Part shown: positions 39,757 through 63,092 of the stretch, piece after piece
How positions within the stretch are numbered: the stretch's first letter is position 1
Layout: each line of letters starts with the position of its first letter
NCBI RefSeq assembly: GCF_003096675.1
Contig: NZ_QEKW01000001.1
Span: forward strand, 496,001-560,000
Source: Actinomycetospora cinnamomea
GTDB lineage: Bacteria; Actinomycetota; Actinomycetes; Mycobacteriales; Pseudonocardiaceae
Reading direction: 5' to 3'
Length of the DNA stretch: 64,000 nucleotides
The notes under the pieces: generated by a model
Told to the model about the DNA's origin: nothing
Database searches by the model: none
Seen by the model: only the letters and a program-made list of their open reading frames with translations
Translations under genes and position numbers: made by a program

Positions 39757-40695
39757 TCAGGTCAGGTAGTCGCCCATCCGACGGAAGTAGTCGCCCGCCA
39801 CGTGCTCGGTGCCCCCGGCGTCGAGCACCCGCTGCAGTACGAGGCCGTGCTGCCCGCCACGCCACGCCTCCGGCCCCGCGACGACGATCACCCCGCGGCC
39901 CTCGCGGGCGAACACCCGCCCGTTCGTCCCGCCGCAGCGTTCCCGCGACACCGAGGCCTCGAGCACCCGCAGCCGTTGCCCCTCGTGCAGGCACCAGGCG
40001 TTGGGGTACGGCCCGGTCTGGGCGCGGACGAGGTTGACGAGGTCCCGCGCCGGGCGCTCCCAGTGGATCCGGTTGTCCGGGTCGGCTCGCTTGTGGAAGA
40101 ACGACGCGTGCGCCGGGTCCTGGCGCAGCCAGTCGTGCGGGCCGTGCTCGATCCGGTCGAACGCTTCGAGCGAGAGCGGGCCGAAGAGCTCCACGGTGCG
40201 GTGGAACAGGTCCTCGGTGGTGTCGGTCGGGGTCACCGGCACGGTGCGCTGGACGATGATGTCCCCGCGGTCCAGGTCGGCGTCCATCCAGTGCGCGGTG
40301 ATCCCGACCTGGCTCTCGCCGTTGATCAGCGCCCAGTTGAGCGGGGAGAAGCCCGCGTACTTCGGCAGCAGCGAGTCGTGGGTGTTGACCGTGCCGCGGG
40401 TGGGTGCGGAGAACACCCCCGGGCTGATCCACGTGCGCCAGTTGCAGGCCAGCCCGATCTCGGCCCCGGACTCCTCGATCGTCGCCGCGAGCTCGTCGTC
40501 GACGGCCTTCTCGCGGTAGACGACGGGAATCCCGTGCTCGCGCGCGAGGTCGCCCATCGACTCGGCGAAGATCGCCGGCGCCCACTCCCCCTCCTCGGGG
40601 TGGCTGACGGTCAGCACCACCTCGTGCCGCGACTCCAGCAGCGCGGCCAGCAGTCGCGCTCCCCACTTCTGGTAGCCGAACAGGACGACGCGCAT
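39757..40695 (-). CDS. Formyltransferase, probably for N-hydroxyornithine in siderophore synthesis
   Basis: A 312-residue formyl-tetrahydrofolate-dependent transferase. The catalytic Asn and His are in TVNTHDSLLPKYAG (residues 104 and 106) and the Asp in DLDRGDI (residue 142). Homologues in coelichelin and rhodochelin clusters formylate the side-chain hydroxylamine of hydroxyornithine to make a hydroxamate. Being last in the siderophore operon, 31 bases after the binding-protein gene and behind GGAGGGGAG, it is more likely to have that job than to be the initiator-tRNA enzyme. No ornithine hydroxylase lies in the window. Confidence 0.85.
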   Translation of the reverse strand: MRVVLFGYQKWGARLLAALLESRHEVVLTVSHPEEGEWAPAIFAESMGDLAREHGIPVVYREKAVDDELAATIEESGAEIGLACNWRTWISPGVFSAPTRGTVNTHDSLLPKYAGFSPLNWALINGESQVGITAHWMDADLDRGDIIVQRTVPVTPTDTTEDLFHRTVELFGPLSLEAFDRIEHGPHDWLRQDPAHASFFHKRADPDNRIHWERPARDLVNLVRAQTGPYPNAWCLHEGQRLRVLEASVSRERCGGTNGRVFAREGRGVIVVAGPEAWRGGQHGLVLQRVLDAGGTEHVAGDYFRRMGDYLT

Positions 40696-40726
40696 CGACG
40701 GGCTCCCCTCCGGTGACGACCGACGC

Positions 40727-41712
40727 TCAGACGCTCTGGACCCGGGGCACGATCGTCTCGAGGTGGCTCAGGACCGCCTCGCCCTGCTTGTAGTGGCTGC
40801 AGTAGTAGTTCGGCAGCGGGAACAGCCGACCCTCGCGCACGGCCCGCACCTGCTGGAACGCCGGCTGGGCGAGCAGGGTCCGGGTGTTCGCGTCGACCCC
40901 GCCCTGGGTGTCGGCGAGGTGCAGGATCACGTCGCAGTCGTCGAGCCGGGTGGCCTGCTCGTAGGACAGCCGCCCGCCCGCGCCGGTCTTGCCCGCCGCG
41001 AACTGCCCGAACTGGAAGCCCGCGTCGGCGAGGACCACGCCGCTCCACGAGGTCGGGTAGTCGGAGAAGAACACGCCGCCCGACGACCCCCGCACGAGCG
41101 CCCACCGCGTCTGCCCGAGCGTCGGTGCGAACTGCTCGCGCACCCGCTGAGCGTGCTGGTCGTACGAGGCCTTGACCTGCTCGCCCTGGGGCAGCCGGTT
41201 GACCGTGTCGGCGGCCTGCAGCGCCCGCTCCTGCCAGCTGCCGGGCACCGAGCCCGACGGCAGGAGCACGGTGGGCGCGATCCCGGAGAGCTGCGGGCCG
41301 AGGTCGGCGGGCAGCGACGGCACCTTGGTCCCGAGGATGAGATCGGGGCCCTGCGCGGCGATCGCCTCGAAGTTCAGCGCGGTCGGCTTGCCCACCTTGG
41401 GGATCGAGTCGTAGACCTGCTGGTACTCCGGCAGGACGCCGCCCACGGTGGCCTCGGCCGTGCCGTTCGGGGTGACGCCGACGTCGAGCAGGGCGTAGGT
41501 GGTGTAGAAGTCCGTGCACGCGATGCGCTGGGGGTTCGCGGGGATCTGGACCGGGCCGTCCGCGCCCTGCACGGTGCGCGTGCCGCCGCCCCCGCCCCCG
41601 CCCCCGGACTCGCCTCCGCCGCCGCAGGCCCCGAGCGCCAGGGCCGCGGCGACGCCGCCGGTCCCGGCCAGGAAGCCGCGTCGGGACAGGCCGGCTCGGA
41701 CGTTGGGTGCCA

Positions 41713-41713
<1 letters not shown>
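40727..41713 (-). CDS. Iron-siderophore ABC transporter substrate-binding lipoprotein
   Basis: A 328-residue FecB/FhuD-type binding protein. The N-terminus has both a twin-arginine (SRRGFLAG) and a lipobox (ALGAC, Cys near residue 32), then a Gly-rich linker. It continues with PANPQRIACTDFYTTYALLD and GPDLILGTKVPSL, typical of class III binding proteins. It captures the ferric siderophore outside the cell. Its ATG overlaps the NRPS stop by one base (TGATG). No permease or ATPase gene is present nearby, so it probably shares a transporter encoded elsewhere. Confidence 0.93.
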
Positions 41714-54716
<13,003 letters not shown>

Positions 54717-54720
<4 letters not shown>

Positions 54721-57700
54721 GGGGCGCTCCACTCGGTGTCCCACCCGTCGGCGAGGTCCTCGAGCTCGTCGTCGTCGAGCGACACCAACGGCTGGAGGGC
54801 GGCGCCGTCACCCGTCGGCTCGGGGGCCGCGTCCTCGACCGCGTCCTCGACCGCGTCCTCCACCGCGACCTCGGCCAGCGCGGCCGGGGTGCGGCGGGTG
54901 AAGACGTCGCGCGCCGCGATCGTCCAGCCCGCGGCCCGGGCCCGACCGACGACGCGGATGGAGGCGATGCTGTCGCCGCCGAGGGCGAAGAAGTCGACAT
55001 CTGCCGGCGGCGCCGGGACCCCGAGGACCTCGGCGAACACGGCGCACAGCGCGCGCTCGGCCGCGGTCTCGGGTGCGCGCCCGTCGGTGGGGGTGCTCGC
55101 GGCGTCGGGCTCGGGCAGCGCCTTCGTGTCGATCTTGCCGTTGGGCGTGGTCGGGAACGCGTCGAGGACGGTGACCGCGAGCGGGACCATGTGCTCGGGC
55201 AGCCGGTCGGCGACGGTCGCGCGCACCGCCTCGGGCTCCGGGGACGCCCCGGGCGCGGGGACGACGTAGCCGAGCAGGCGGGCCGGGGCGTCCCCGATCC
55301 CGGGGCGCACGACCGCGGCGGCCGCGGCGACGCCGTCGGCGGCCTCGAGCGCGGCGGTGACGTCGCCGAGCTCGATGCGGAAGCCGCGGACCTTGACCTG
55401 CTGGTCGACGCGGCCGAGGTAGTGCAGGGCGGCCTTCTCGTCCGGATCGTGGCCGCCGCCGCGGCGGGCGAGGTCCCCGGTGCGGTACATGCGCGTGCCG
55501 GGCGCGCCGAAGGGGTCGGCGACGAAGCGCTCGGCGGTGAGGTCCGCGCGCGCGTGGTAGCCGCGGGTCACCCCCGCGCCGGCGAGGTAGAGCTCGCCGA
55601 CCACGCCGTCGGGCACCGGCCGCAGCCCCGCGTCCAGCACGTAGGCACGCTCGCCCGGCAGGGGGGCCCCGATCCCATGTGAGTGATCTTCCGAGCTATA
55701 GCTCGAAAGATCACGCACGTGGGACGCCGTCGACCAGATCGTCGTCTCGGTCGGGCCGTAGACGTTGGTGACCTCGGAGGCCGCGGCGGCCAGGCGCCGG
55801 CCCAGCGCCGGCGGCAGGGCCTCGCCGCCGACCAGGACGCGCACGCCGGCGAGGGTCGCCGCGAGGTCGACGGCCTCGTCCGACGCGAGCGCCTGCCACA
55901 GCGTCGGCGTCGCCTGCACCACCGACGCGCCCGCGACCAGCCCGGCGAGCGCCGGCGGCTCGAGCACCTCCTCGGGCCGCGCCAGCACCACCTCCGCGCC
56001 ACCGACCAGCGGCAACCACAGCTCGAGGGCGGCGATGTCGAAGGACACCGTCGTCACCGCCACCCACCGGTCGCCGGGGCCGAGGGCGAGCCGGTCGGTC
56101 ATCCCGGCGAGGAACGCGTCCAGCGCGGCGGCGGGCACCACCACGCCCTTCGGGCGGCCCGACGAGCCGGAGGTGTAGATCGTGTAGACGGCCTCGTCGC
56201 CGACGGGGCCGCCCGCCACGACCCCCGACCCCGGCGCATCCGGCGTGACGACGCGGACCCTGCCCGCGTCGAACCCCGCCTCCGCGACGACCGCGGCCGG
56301 CGCCGCGTCGGCGAGAACCTGATGCGTGCGCGCGGCGGGGTGGTCGGGGTCGAGCGGCAGGTAGGCCGCACCGGTGGACAGCACGGCGAGCAGGGCCACC
56401 ACGAGCTCCGGCGACCGCGGCAACGCCACCCCGACGAGCGCGCCCGGCCCCGCGCCGGCGTCCGCGAGCGCCCCGGCCAGCGCGCCCGCGCGTCCCACCA
56501 GCTCCGCGTACGTCGTGGTCTCCCCGCCGCAGCGCACGGCGACCCCGTCCGGTTGCTCCGCGGCCACCGCCGCCACGCGCTCCGGGAGACCACGGCCGTC
56601 GGCGCCGACGCGCGGGCCGACCCCCGCGCTGATCAGCCGGTCCCGCTCGGCGCCGTCGACCAGCGGCAGCGTGTCGACGACGCGGTCGGGCTCGGCGACG
56701 AGCCCGGCGAGCAGGCGCAGGTACCGGTCCACGAGCGCCTGCGCGGTGGCGGCGTCGTAGAGGTCGAGGGCGTGCTCGACGAAACCCTCGAGACCGTCCA
56801 CGCCGCGGGTCTCGGTGAGATCGACGGTGAGGTCGAACTTGGCCGTCCCGGTCTCGCGCAGCTCGAGCGAGGCGTCCAGCCCGGGCATGTCCGGGCCGCC
56901 GGCGCGGACCTCGCGGTAGGACAGCATCACCTGGAACAGCGGGTGGCGGGCCAGGGCGCGGCCGGGGTCGAGCGCCTGCACCACGCGCTCGAACGGGACG
57001 TCGGCGTGCGCGACGGCGTCGAGGTCGACCTCGCGCACCCGGCGGAGCAGCTCGCGCCCGGTGGGGTGGCCGCCGGTGTCGACACGCAGCACGACGTCGT
57101 TGACGAACAACCCGACCAACGGGTCCAGCCCAGGATCGGTGCGTCCGGTGACGGGGCTGCCGACGACGACGTCGGTGCCCGCCCCCAGCCCGGTGAGCAG
57201 GGCCGCGAACGCGGCGTGCAGCACCATGAACGTGCTCGTGCCCGAGTCGCGGGCGAGGACGCGCACGCCCCGGTGCAGGCCGGCGTCGACGGTGAACCGC
57301 AGCACGCCCCCGTCGCCCGAGGGCTCCGCCGGGCGCGGGCGGTCCGTGGGCAGGGCGATCTCCTCCGGGATGCCCGCGAGGCGCTCGCGCCACCACGCCA
57401 GCTGCGCCCCGGCCCGCGAGCCGGGGTCGCCGGGCTCACCGAGGCGCTCGACGTCCCAGACGGTGTGGTCGGCGTACTGGATCGCCAGCGGCCCCCGGTC
57501 CGGGGCGTGGCCCGCGCGGCGCGCGGCATACGCGGCGGCGAGGTCGTCGGCGAGCGTCGTGAGCGACCATTCGTCGGCGGCGAGGTGGTGCACGACGAGC
57601 ACGAGGACGTGACCCTCGGCGCCGGCGTCGATCAGCCTGGCGGCCACGGGGATCGCCGTGGCGACGTCGATGACCGTGCGCGCGGCCTCGTCGATGGCCG

Positions 57701-60700
57701 CCTCGACGTCGTCCGCGGTGACCGCGGACCACGGCACGTCCGGCTCGGCCACCACGTGCTGGCGGGCGACGCCGTCGGCGTCCTCGACCGGCACGGTGCG
57801 CAGGGCCTCGTGGCGGGCGACGAGGTCGCCGACCGCGGCACGCAGCGCGCCCACGTCGAGGTCGCCGCGCAGGCGCAGGACGGCCGGGATGTTGTAGGTC
57901 GGCGACGGCCCGTGCAGGCGGTGCAGGAACCACAGCCGCTGCTGGGCGGGCGAGAGCGGGGGCTCGGTCGTGCGGTCGGTGCGCGCGACCAGGGGCGGGT
58001 CGTCCGTCGCGACGGTCCCCGAGACGTCCAGCCGTGCCGCCAGCGCGGCGGGCGTCGGGGCGTCGAAGACGTCGCGCACGGTGAGGGTGCCGCCGACCCG
58101 CTCGGCGGCGCGGGCGACGAGCCGGGTCGCGAGCAGGGAGTGCCCGCCGAGGGCGAAGAAGTCGTCGTCGGGGTCCACCGACGCGAGCCCGAGGACCTCG
58201 GCGGTGATCGCGCAGAGTGCCTCCTCGACCGGGCCGGCCGGCGCCCGGCGGGTCTCGGTGGCGTCGGCGGCGGGCGCGGGCAGGCGGGCCTTGTCGACCT
58301 TGCCGTTCGCGGTCAGCGGGAAGGCGTCGACCACCACGACCGCGCCGGGCAGCAGGTGCTCGGGCAGCGTGTCCGCGAGGCGGGCGCGGACGTCGGCCGT
58401 GGTGGGCTCGGCGCCGGGCTCCGGCACCACGTGGGCGACGAGCCGGTCGGCGTGCAGCGAGACCACGGAGCGGGCGATGCCGTCGAGGGCGTCCAGCGCG
58501 GCCTCGACCTCGCCGGGCTCGACGCGGTGACCGCGCACCTTGACCTGGTCGTCGGCGCGCCCGACGTAGTGCAGCGTGCCGTCCGCGTCGCGGCGCACGA
58601 GGTCGCCGGTGCGGTACATGCGCTCGCCCGGGCTGCCGGTGGGGTCGGCGACGAACCGCGCGGAGGTCAGCGACGGGCGGCCGAGGTAGCCGCGGGCGAG
58701 CCCGGCGCCGGCGATGTAGAGCTCGCCGACGACGCCGTCGGGCACGTCGTGCAGCGCGCGGTCGAGCACCCGCGTGCGCGTCCCGGTGATCGCCGTCCCG
58801 ATCGGCGGCGCGCTACGTGCGTGATCTTCTGAGCTATAGCTCAGAAGATCACGCACGTGGGCGGCCGTCGACCACACCGTCGTCTCGGTGGGGCCGTAGA
58901 GGTTGGTGACGTCGGCGCCGGCGTCGGCGAGGTCGGCGGCCAGCGACGCCGGCAGCGCCTCCCCGCCGACCAGCGCGGTCACCCCGGCCAGCGCGTCGGG
59001 CGCGACGTCGACGAGGGCGCGCCACAGCGTCGGTGTCGCCTGCACCGTGAGCCCGGCCTGCGAGCGCAGCACGTCGGCGAGCGCCGCCGGGTCCTGCACC
59101 GTGCGCCGCGGCGCGACGACCACCGTGGCCCCGGCCAGCACCGGCACCAGCAGCTCGAGCGCCGCGATGTCGAAGCCCACGGTGGTGACCGCGACGAGCG
59201 TGCGCCCCGGCGCCAGGCCGGTGCGGGCGTGCATGTCCAGCAGGAACGTGCGCAGCGCCGAGCGCGGCACGACCACGCCCTTGGGCCGGCCGGTCGAGCC
59301 GGAGGTGTGGATGACGTGCGCCGCATGGGCGTCGTCGACGGGGGGCAGCGCCGGGGGCTCGGCCGGCAGGTCGGCCAGCGCCTCGGCCACCTCGAGCGTC
59401 GCGACCGCGGGCAGCGCGTCGCGGGTGTCGGCGCTGACCAGCGCCACCGCCGGGGCCGCGTCCTCCACGACGAGCGCGAGCCGCGTCGGCGGGGCGTCGG
59501 TGTCCAGCGGCAGCCAGCCCGCGCCCGCGTGCACCGCCGACAGGATCGCCACGACGAGGTCGGGCGTGCGCGGCAGGGCGATCGCGACGAGCGCCCCGGG
59601 GCCCGCGCCCTCGGCCCGCAGCCGGGCGGCCAGCCCCCGGGCGCGGCGGTCCAGCTCGCGGTGGGTGAGCCCCGCGCCGTCCGGGCCGGCCACCGCGAGC
59701 CGGTCGGGGTGCTCGCGGGCCGCCGCGCCCAGCAGCGTGCTGAGGTCCCCCGCGGGCAGGGACGTGGTCGGCGACCCGGTGCCCACGGCCAACGCCGCCG
59801 CGCGCTCGTCCTGGTCGAGCAGCTCGACCGCACCGAGGGGCCGCTCGGCCGGGGTGTGCGCGAGCGTGCGCAGCAGCCCCGCGAGCCGGCGGTGGTGGGC
59901 CTCGACGGCGGCCGCGTCGTAGGTCGCGGGGTTGGCGTCCACGTCGAGCACGAGGCTGCCGTCCGGCTGGCGCTGCACGTTGACCGCGAGGTCGTGCACC
60001 GGACCGCCGGAGACGGGCCGGGCGGTGCCGACGGTCTCGGCGCCGAAGCGCAGCTTGTCGGCGAACGGCTTGACGTTGACCCACGGGCCGACGAGCGTCG
60101 CCTCGCCCCGGGTGCCGCCGGCGGCGTCGAGGCGCAGGTCGCGGCGCAGGTCCTCGAAGCGGTAGCGCTGGTGGTCGCGTACGGCGGCGAGCTCCGCGGC
60201 CACCTCGCCGACCAGGGCATCCACCGTCGTCGCCGGGGTCGGGGCCAGCCGCAGCGGCACGATGTTGACGAGCATCCCGGGGGTGCGGGCGGCGGGCCCC
60301 GAGCCGCCGAGGCGTCCCATCATCGGCACGCCGAGCACGACGTCGGGCGCGCCGGAGAGCCGGTGCAGGTACAGGGCGACGGCGGCCAGCACGAGCTCGG
60401 GCCAGTGCCCGCCCGCGGCCCTCGCCGCGGCCTCCATCTCCTCGACGGCCTCGCCGGGCAGGACGCCGCCCACGCGCAGGAACGTCGACGACGACCGCCG
60501 GGTCCCGCGGCCGAGCGTCGCCGGCTCGGGCGGGCCGGGGAAGCGGGTCGCCCAGAAGGCGCGGTCGTCGTCGCGGGCGCGCTCGCGGGCCTCCGCGTCG
60601 GCGGTGACCAGCTCGGCGAGCGTGCCGGCGCGGGCCGTGGGCGGGTCGTCGACGGCCAGGCGGGCGGCGTAGAGCGCCGCCACCCGCCGGGCGACGAGCG

Positions 60701-61148
60701 AGAAGCCGTACGCGTCCATGACCACGTGGTGGTAGCTGTGGAACCAGATGTGGTGGGCCTCGCCGAGGCGCAGCACGGCCTGGGCGAACAGGGGCCCGCG
60801 GTCGAGGTCGACGGGCTCGGCGAGTGCCCGGCGCATCCAGTCCTGCGCGGCCGCCTCGGGATCGGGCTCGTCGCGCAGGTCGACGCGGGTCACGGCCCAC
60901 GCCGCCCGCTTGCCCGGCGGCACCGGCTCCTGGCGCGGCTCGCCGTCGCGGGTGACGAACCGGACGTGCAGCGCCTCGGTCTCCTCGACCGCGTCGCCGA
61001 TCGCCGCCACGAGCACGTCCGCGGCGAGCGGGCCCACCAGGTCGATCCGCTCGCCGGTGTTGTAGATCGGGTTGGCGGGGTCGAGGTGCTGGGCGAACCA
61101 GATGCCCTCCTGGGCACCGGTCAGGGGCAGATCGCGCGCCTCGGCCAC
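54717..61148 (-). CDS. Siderophore NRPS, modules 1-2: C-A-T-C-A-T
   Basis: About 2,143 residues. The first C domain (HHVVMDA near 140) starts [20 protein letters not shown], like the starter C domains of EntF and DhbF that take an acyl or aryl group from a separate carrier. Then A1 ([11 protein letters not shown] near 614, NLYGPTE near 749), T1 (GGHS, Ser near 1004), C2 (HHLAADE near 1187), A2, and T2 (GGDS, Ser near 2060). The acidic C-terminal tail ([20 protein letters not shown]) is probably a docking region for the next protein. Codes read by eye are DILQLGLVW and DILQLGVIW, close to the glycine code I recall. Palindromic elements add about 14 residues after A5 in both A domains (about 765-778 and 1810-1823). 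GTG 61148 has well-spaced GGAGG; GTG 61154 is the alternative. Confidence 0.93.
55674..55723. repeat. Palindromic repeat element, copy 3 (in A domain of module 2)
   Basis: An imperfect palindrome: 25-base arms from CCCA to TGGG with three mismatched pairs. It reads in frame as [14 protein letters not shown], directly after TTIWSTASH in the A5-A6 linker. It is the most diverged copy and the one whose symmetry extends furthest, so the full element may be about 50 bp. Confidence 0.92.
58815..58858. repeat. Palindromic repeat element, copy 4 (in A domain of module 1)
   Basis: A 44-bp perfect palindrome, arms starting ACGTGCGTGATCTTCTGAGC. It reads in frame as [14 protein letters not shown] directly after TTVWSTAAH, the same place in the A domain as copy 3. 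Its centre lies exactly 3,138 bases (1,046 codons) from that of copy 3. Confidence 0.95.
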
Positions 61149-61187
61149 GCCCACCTCCTCGCCTCCGTCGGCCCGGGCCGCGGCGAG

Positions 61188-61206
61188 TTTGGCAAGGCTT
61201 ACCTCG
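61188..61206. promoter_or_regulatory. IdeR/DtxR-like iron box before the NRPS operon
   Basis: TTTGGCAAGGCTTACCTCG matches the consensus TWAGGTWAGSCTWACCTWA at about 14 of 19 positions. It lies about 40 bases before the NRPS start, so iron-bound IdeR would repress the whole siderophore operon. Confidence 0.65.
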
Positions 61207-61303
61207 CAGAAGCAACCCGATCACGGCGCGACGAAGACCACGCCGGATCCACGGGCCGTGTCCGGCCGTGCACGCCCCGCTGGGTCTCCGACCTCCGAGG
61301 TGG

Positions 61304-61322
61304 TATGGATAGCCTCACCTAC
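61304..61322. promoter_or_regulatory. IdeR/DtxR-like iron box before the exporter gene
   Basis: TATGGATAGCCTCACCTAC matches the IdeR consensus at about 15 of 19 positions, 22 bases before the exporter GTG. With the box at 61188 it gives each of the two divergent promoters its own iron control. Confidence 0.65.
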
Positions 61323-61343
61323 CGCCAACGGAGGGGAGCGCGG

Positions 61344-62696
61344 GTGCAGGCCTCGCGGCTCATGATCGATCTGTCCCCCCTGCGCACCAGCACGGCGTTC
61401 CGGCTGGTGTTCTCCGCCCGGGTGGTCTCGCTGCTCGGCATCGCGTTGACCACCGTCGGGGTGCCCTGGCAGGTCTTCGACATGACGCGCTCGTCGTTGC
61501 AGGTCAGCGTCGCCGCCGCGGTCGTCGGCACCACCACCTTCGCGGGCACGCTGGCCGGCGGCGTCATCGCCGACCGCTTCGACCGGCGCAAGGTCATCCT
61601 CGTCTCCCGCGGCGGCGCGACGGTCGTGTTCGCGGCGCTGGCGGTCAACGCCGTCCTGCCCGACCCCCAGCTCTGGCTGATCTACCTCTGCGTGGGGCTC
61701 AACGGGGCCACGGCGGTCAGCCAGTCCGCGCTCATGGCGGTGACGCCCGCGATCGTGCCCCGCGAGCAGCTCGCCGCGGCCGGAGCGCTCGTCGCGCTGT
61801 CCACGCAGGTCGGCGCGGTCATCGGCCCGTCGGCGGCCGGCGTGCTCATCGCCGGGCCGGGGCTCGCGGTGAACTTCGGGCTCTGCGCGGCCGGCTCGCT
61901 CGTCACCACCGCGCTGCTGTGGTTCCTGCCCGCGCTGCCGCCGCAGGGCGCGCCGACGGCCCGCCCCCTGCACTCGATCGCCGAGGGCGCCTCGTTCGTC
62001 GCGAAGCACCCCGTGGTGCGCGGCGTGCTGCTCATCGACGTCGCCGCGATGGTGTTCGCGCTGCCCTACGTGCTGTTCCCGCAGCTGGCCATCGAGGTGT
62101 TCTCGGCCGGCCCCGAGGCCGTCGGGCTGCTCTACACCGCGCCCGCGGTCGGGGCGATGGTGGCCGCGCTGACCAGCGGCTGGACCACGCACGTGCACCA
62201 CTCGGGCCGCGTGCTCGTGGTCGCGGTGCTGGCGTACGGGGCGGCGATCGCCGGCGTCGGGTTCGCCGGCTCGCTGCCCCTGGCGCTGGCGTTCCTCGCG
62301 GTCGCGGGGGCCTGCGACATGATCTCCGAGGTGCTGCGCCGCGCTCTGCTCGCGCACTGCACCCCCGACCATCTCCAGGGCCGCGTGTCCAGCGTCTGGC
62401 TCGCGCAGGCCACCGTCGGGCCCTCGGCCGGCGGGGTCGAGGCCGGTGTCGCGTCGCGGCTGCTGGGGCCCGGCCCGGCGGTCGCCACCGGCGGCGCGAT
62501 CTGCGTCGTCGCGACGGCCGCACTCGCCGCCTCCCTGCCGCCGCTGCGCCGCGTGAGCCTGCGCGCCGACGCGTGGGCGGCCCATCCGGCCGAGCCGACC
62601 CCGGGCATCCCGGAGCGCGCCCCGCTCGAGCCCGAGGCGGAGATCGAGGGCGCCGTGGAGGACCCCGTGGAGGGACTGCCCGAGCAGCGAGGGTGA
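61344..62696 (+). CDS. MFS transporter, EntS-like siderophore exporter
   Basis: A 450-residue major-facilitator protein with about 12 membrane helices. The loop 2-3 motif is GGVIADRFDRRKVILVSRGG. Length and start (PLRTSTAFRLVFSARVVSLL) fit the EntS enterobactin-exporter group. It is divergent from the NRPS operon and has its own iron box, so export of the new siderophore is the likely role. The GTG at 61344 follows GGAGGGG; an earlier ATG at 61305 lies inside the iron box and is rejected. The last 60 residues are acidic and disordered-looking. Confidence 0.88.
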   Translation: MQASRLMIDLSPLRTSTAFRLVFSARVVSLLGIALTTVGVPWQVFDMTRSSLQVSVAAAVVGTTTFAGTLAGGVIADRFDRRKVILVSRGGATVVFAALAVNAVLPDPQLWLIYLCVGLNGATAVSQSALMAVTPAIVPREQLAAAGALVALSTQVGAVIGPSAAGVLIAGPGLAVNFGLCAAGSLVTTALLWFLPALPPQGAPTARPLHSIAEGASFVAKHPVVRGVLLIDVAAMVFALPYVLFPQLAIEVFSAGPEAVGLLYTAPAVGAMVAALTSGWTTHVHHSGRVLVVAVLAYGAAIAGVGFAGSLPLALAFLAVAGACDMISEVLRRALLAHCTPDHLQGRVSSVWLAQATVGPSAGGVEAGVASRLLGPGPAVATGGAICVVATAALAASLPPLRRVSLRADAWAAHPAEPTPGIPERAPLEPEAEIEGAVEDPVEGLPEQRG

Positions 62697-62706
62697 CCCT
62701 CGCTGC
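62684..62706. terminator. Hairpin over the exporter stop codon
   Basis: GCAGCGAGGGT and ACCCTCGCTGC form an 11-base stem around a single base. The exporter TGA (62694-62696) is at its centre. Confidence 0.6.
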
Positions 62707-62832
62707 GTCCCACGCACCCAGGGGGTCCCTCGCTCCGCGCTTCCGGCCCGAGACCACTCCCGGTCCGATGTGTCGGGCGCACCCCGACCCGGGCATCCCC
62801 GACCTCCGCACCCGAGGAGAAGGGACTCCCCC

Positions 62833-63012
62833 ATGGCGGACACCGGCAGCGAAGGCAAGGCCGACGAGGTCAAGGGCAAGGTCAAGGAGACCGCGGGCCA
62901 GGCCACCGGCGACGACGAGCTCAAGAGCCAGGGCAAGGGGGACCAGGCGAAGGGCGACGTCAAGCAGGCGGGTCAGAAGATCAAGGACGCGGTCACCCCG
63001 AACAACAAGTGA
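62833..63012 (+). CDS. CsbD-family stress protein
   Basis: A 59-residue, highly charged helical protein (KADEVKGKVKETAGQATGDD, then KGDQAKGDVKQAGQKIKDAV) of the CsbD family. These proteins are induced by general stress in many bacteria; their molecular function is unknown. ATG at 62833 behind GAGGAGAAGGGA. It is followed by a perfect hairpin terminator. Confidence 0.92.
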   Translation: MADTGSEGKADEVKGKVKETAGQATGDDELKSQGKGDQAKGDVKQAGQKIKDAVTPNNK

Positions 63013-63043
63013 CACCTCGGGCCAGGCGGACCCGCACCTGACC

Positions 63044-63080
63044 GTCGAGCCGCACCGGGCCCCGCCCGGTGCGGCTCGAC
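63044..63080. terminator. Bidirectional hairpin terminator
   Basis: Perfect 16-base arms GTCGAGCCGCACCGGG (63044-63059) and CCCGGTGCGGCTCGAC (63065-63080) with a 5-base loop, between convergent csbD-type and siderophore-interacting-protein genes. Confidence 0.9.
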
Positions 63081-63092
63081 GTCGTCGGGGCC

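Noticed and set aside
39757-40695. Initiator methionyl-tRNA formyltransferase
   Set aside because: Catalytic residues cannot tell the two apart, but position in an iron-regulated NRPS operon and absence of def or other translation genes point to the siderophore role.
61305-61343. ATG 61305 as start of the exporter
   Set aside because: It lies inside the iron box and lacks a ribosome-binding site; GTG 61344 has GGAGGGG at good spacing.
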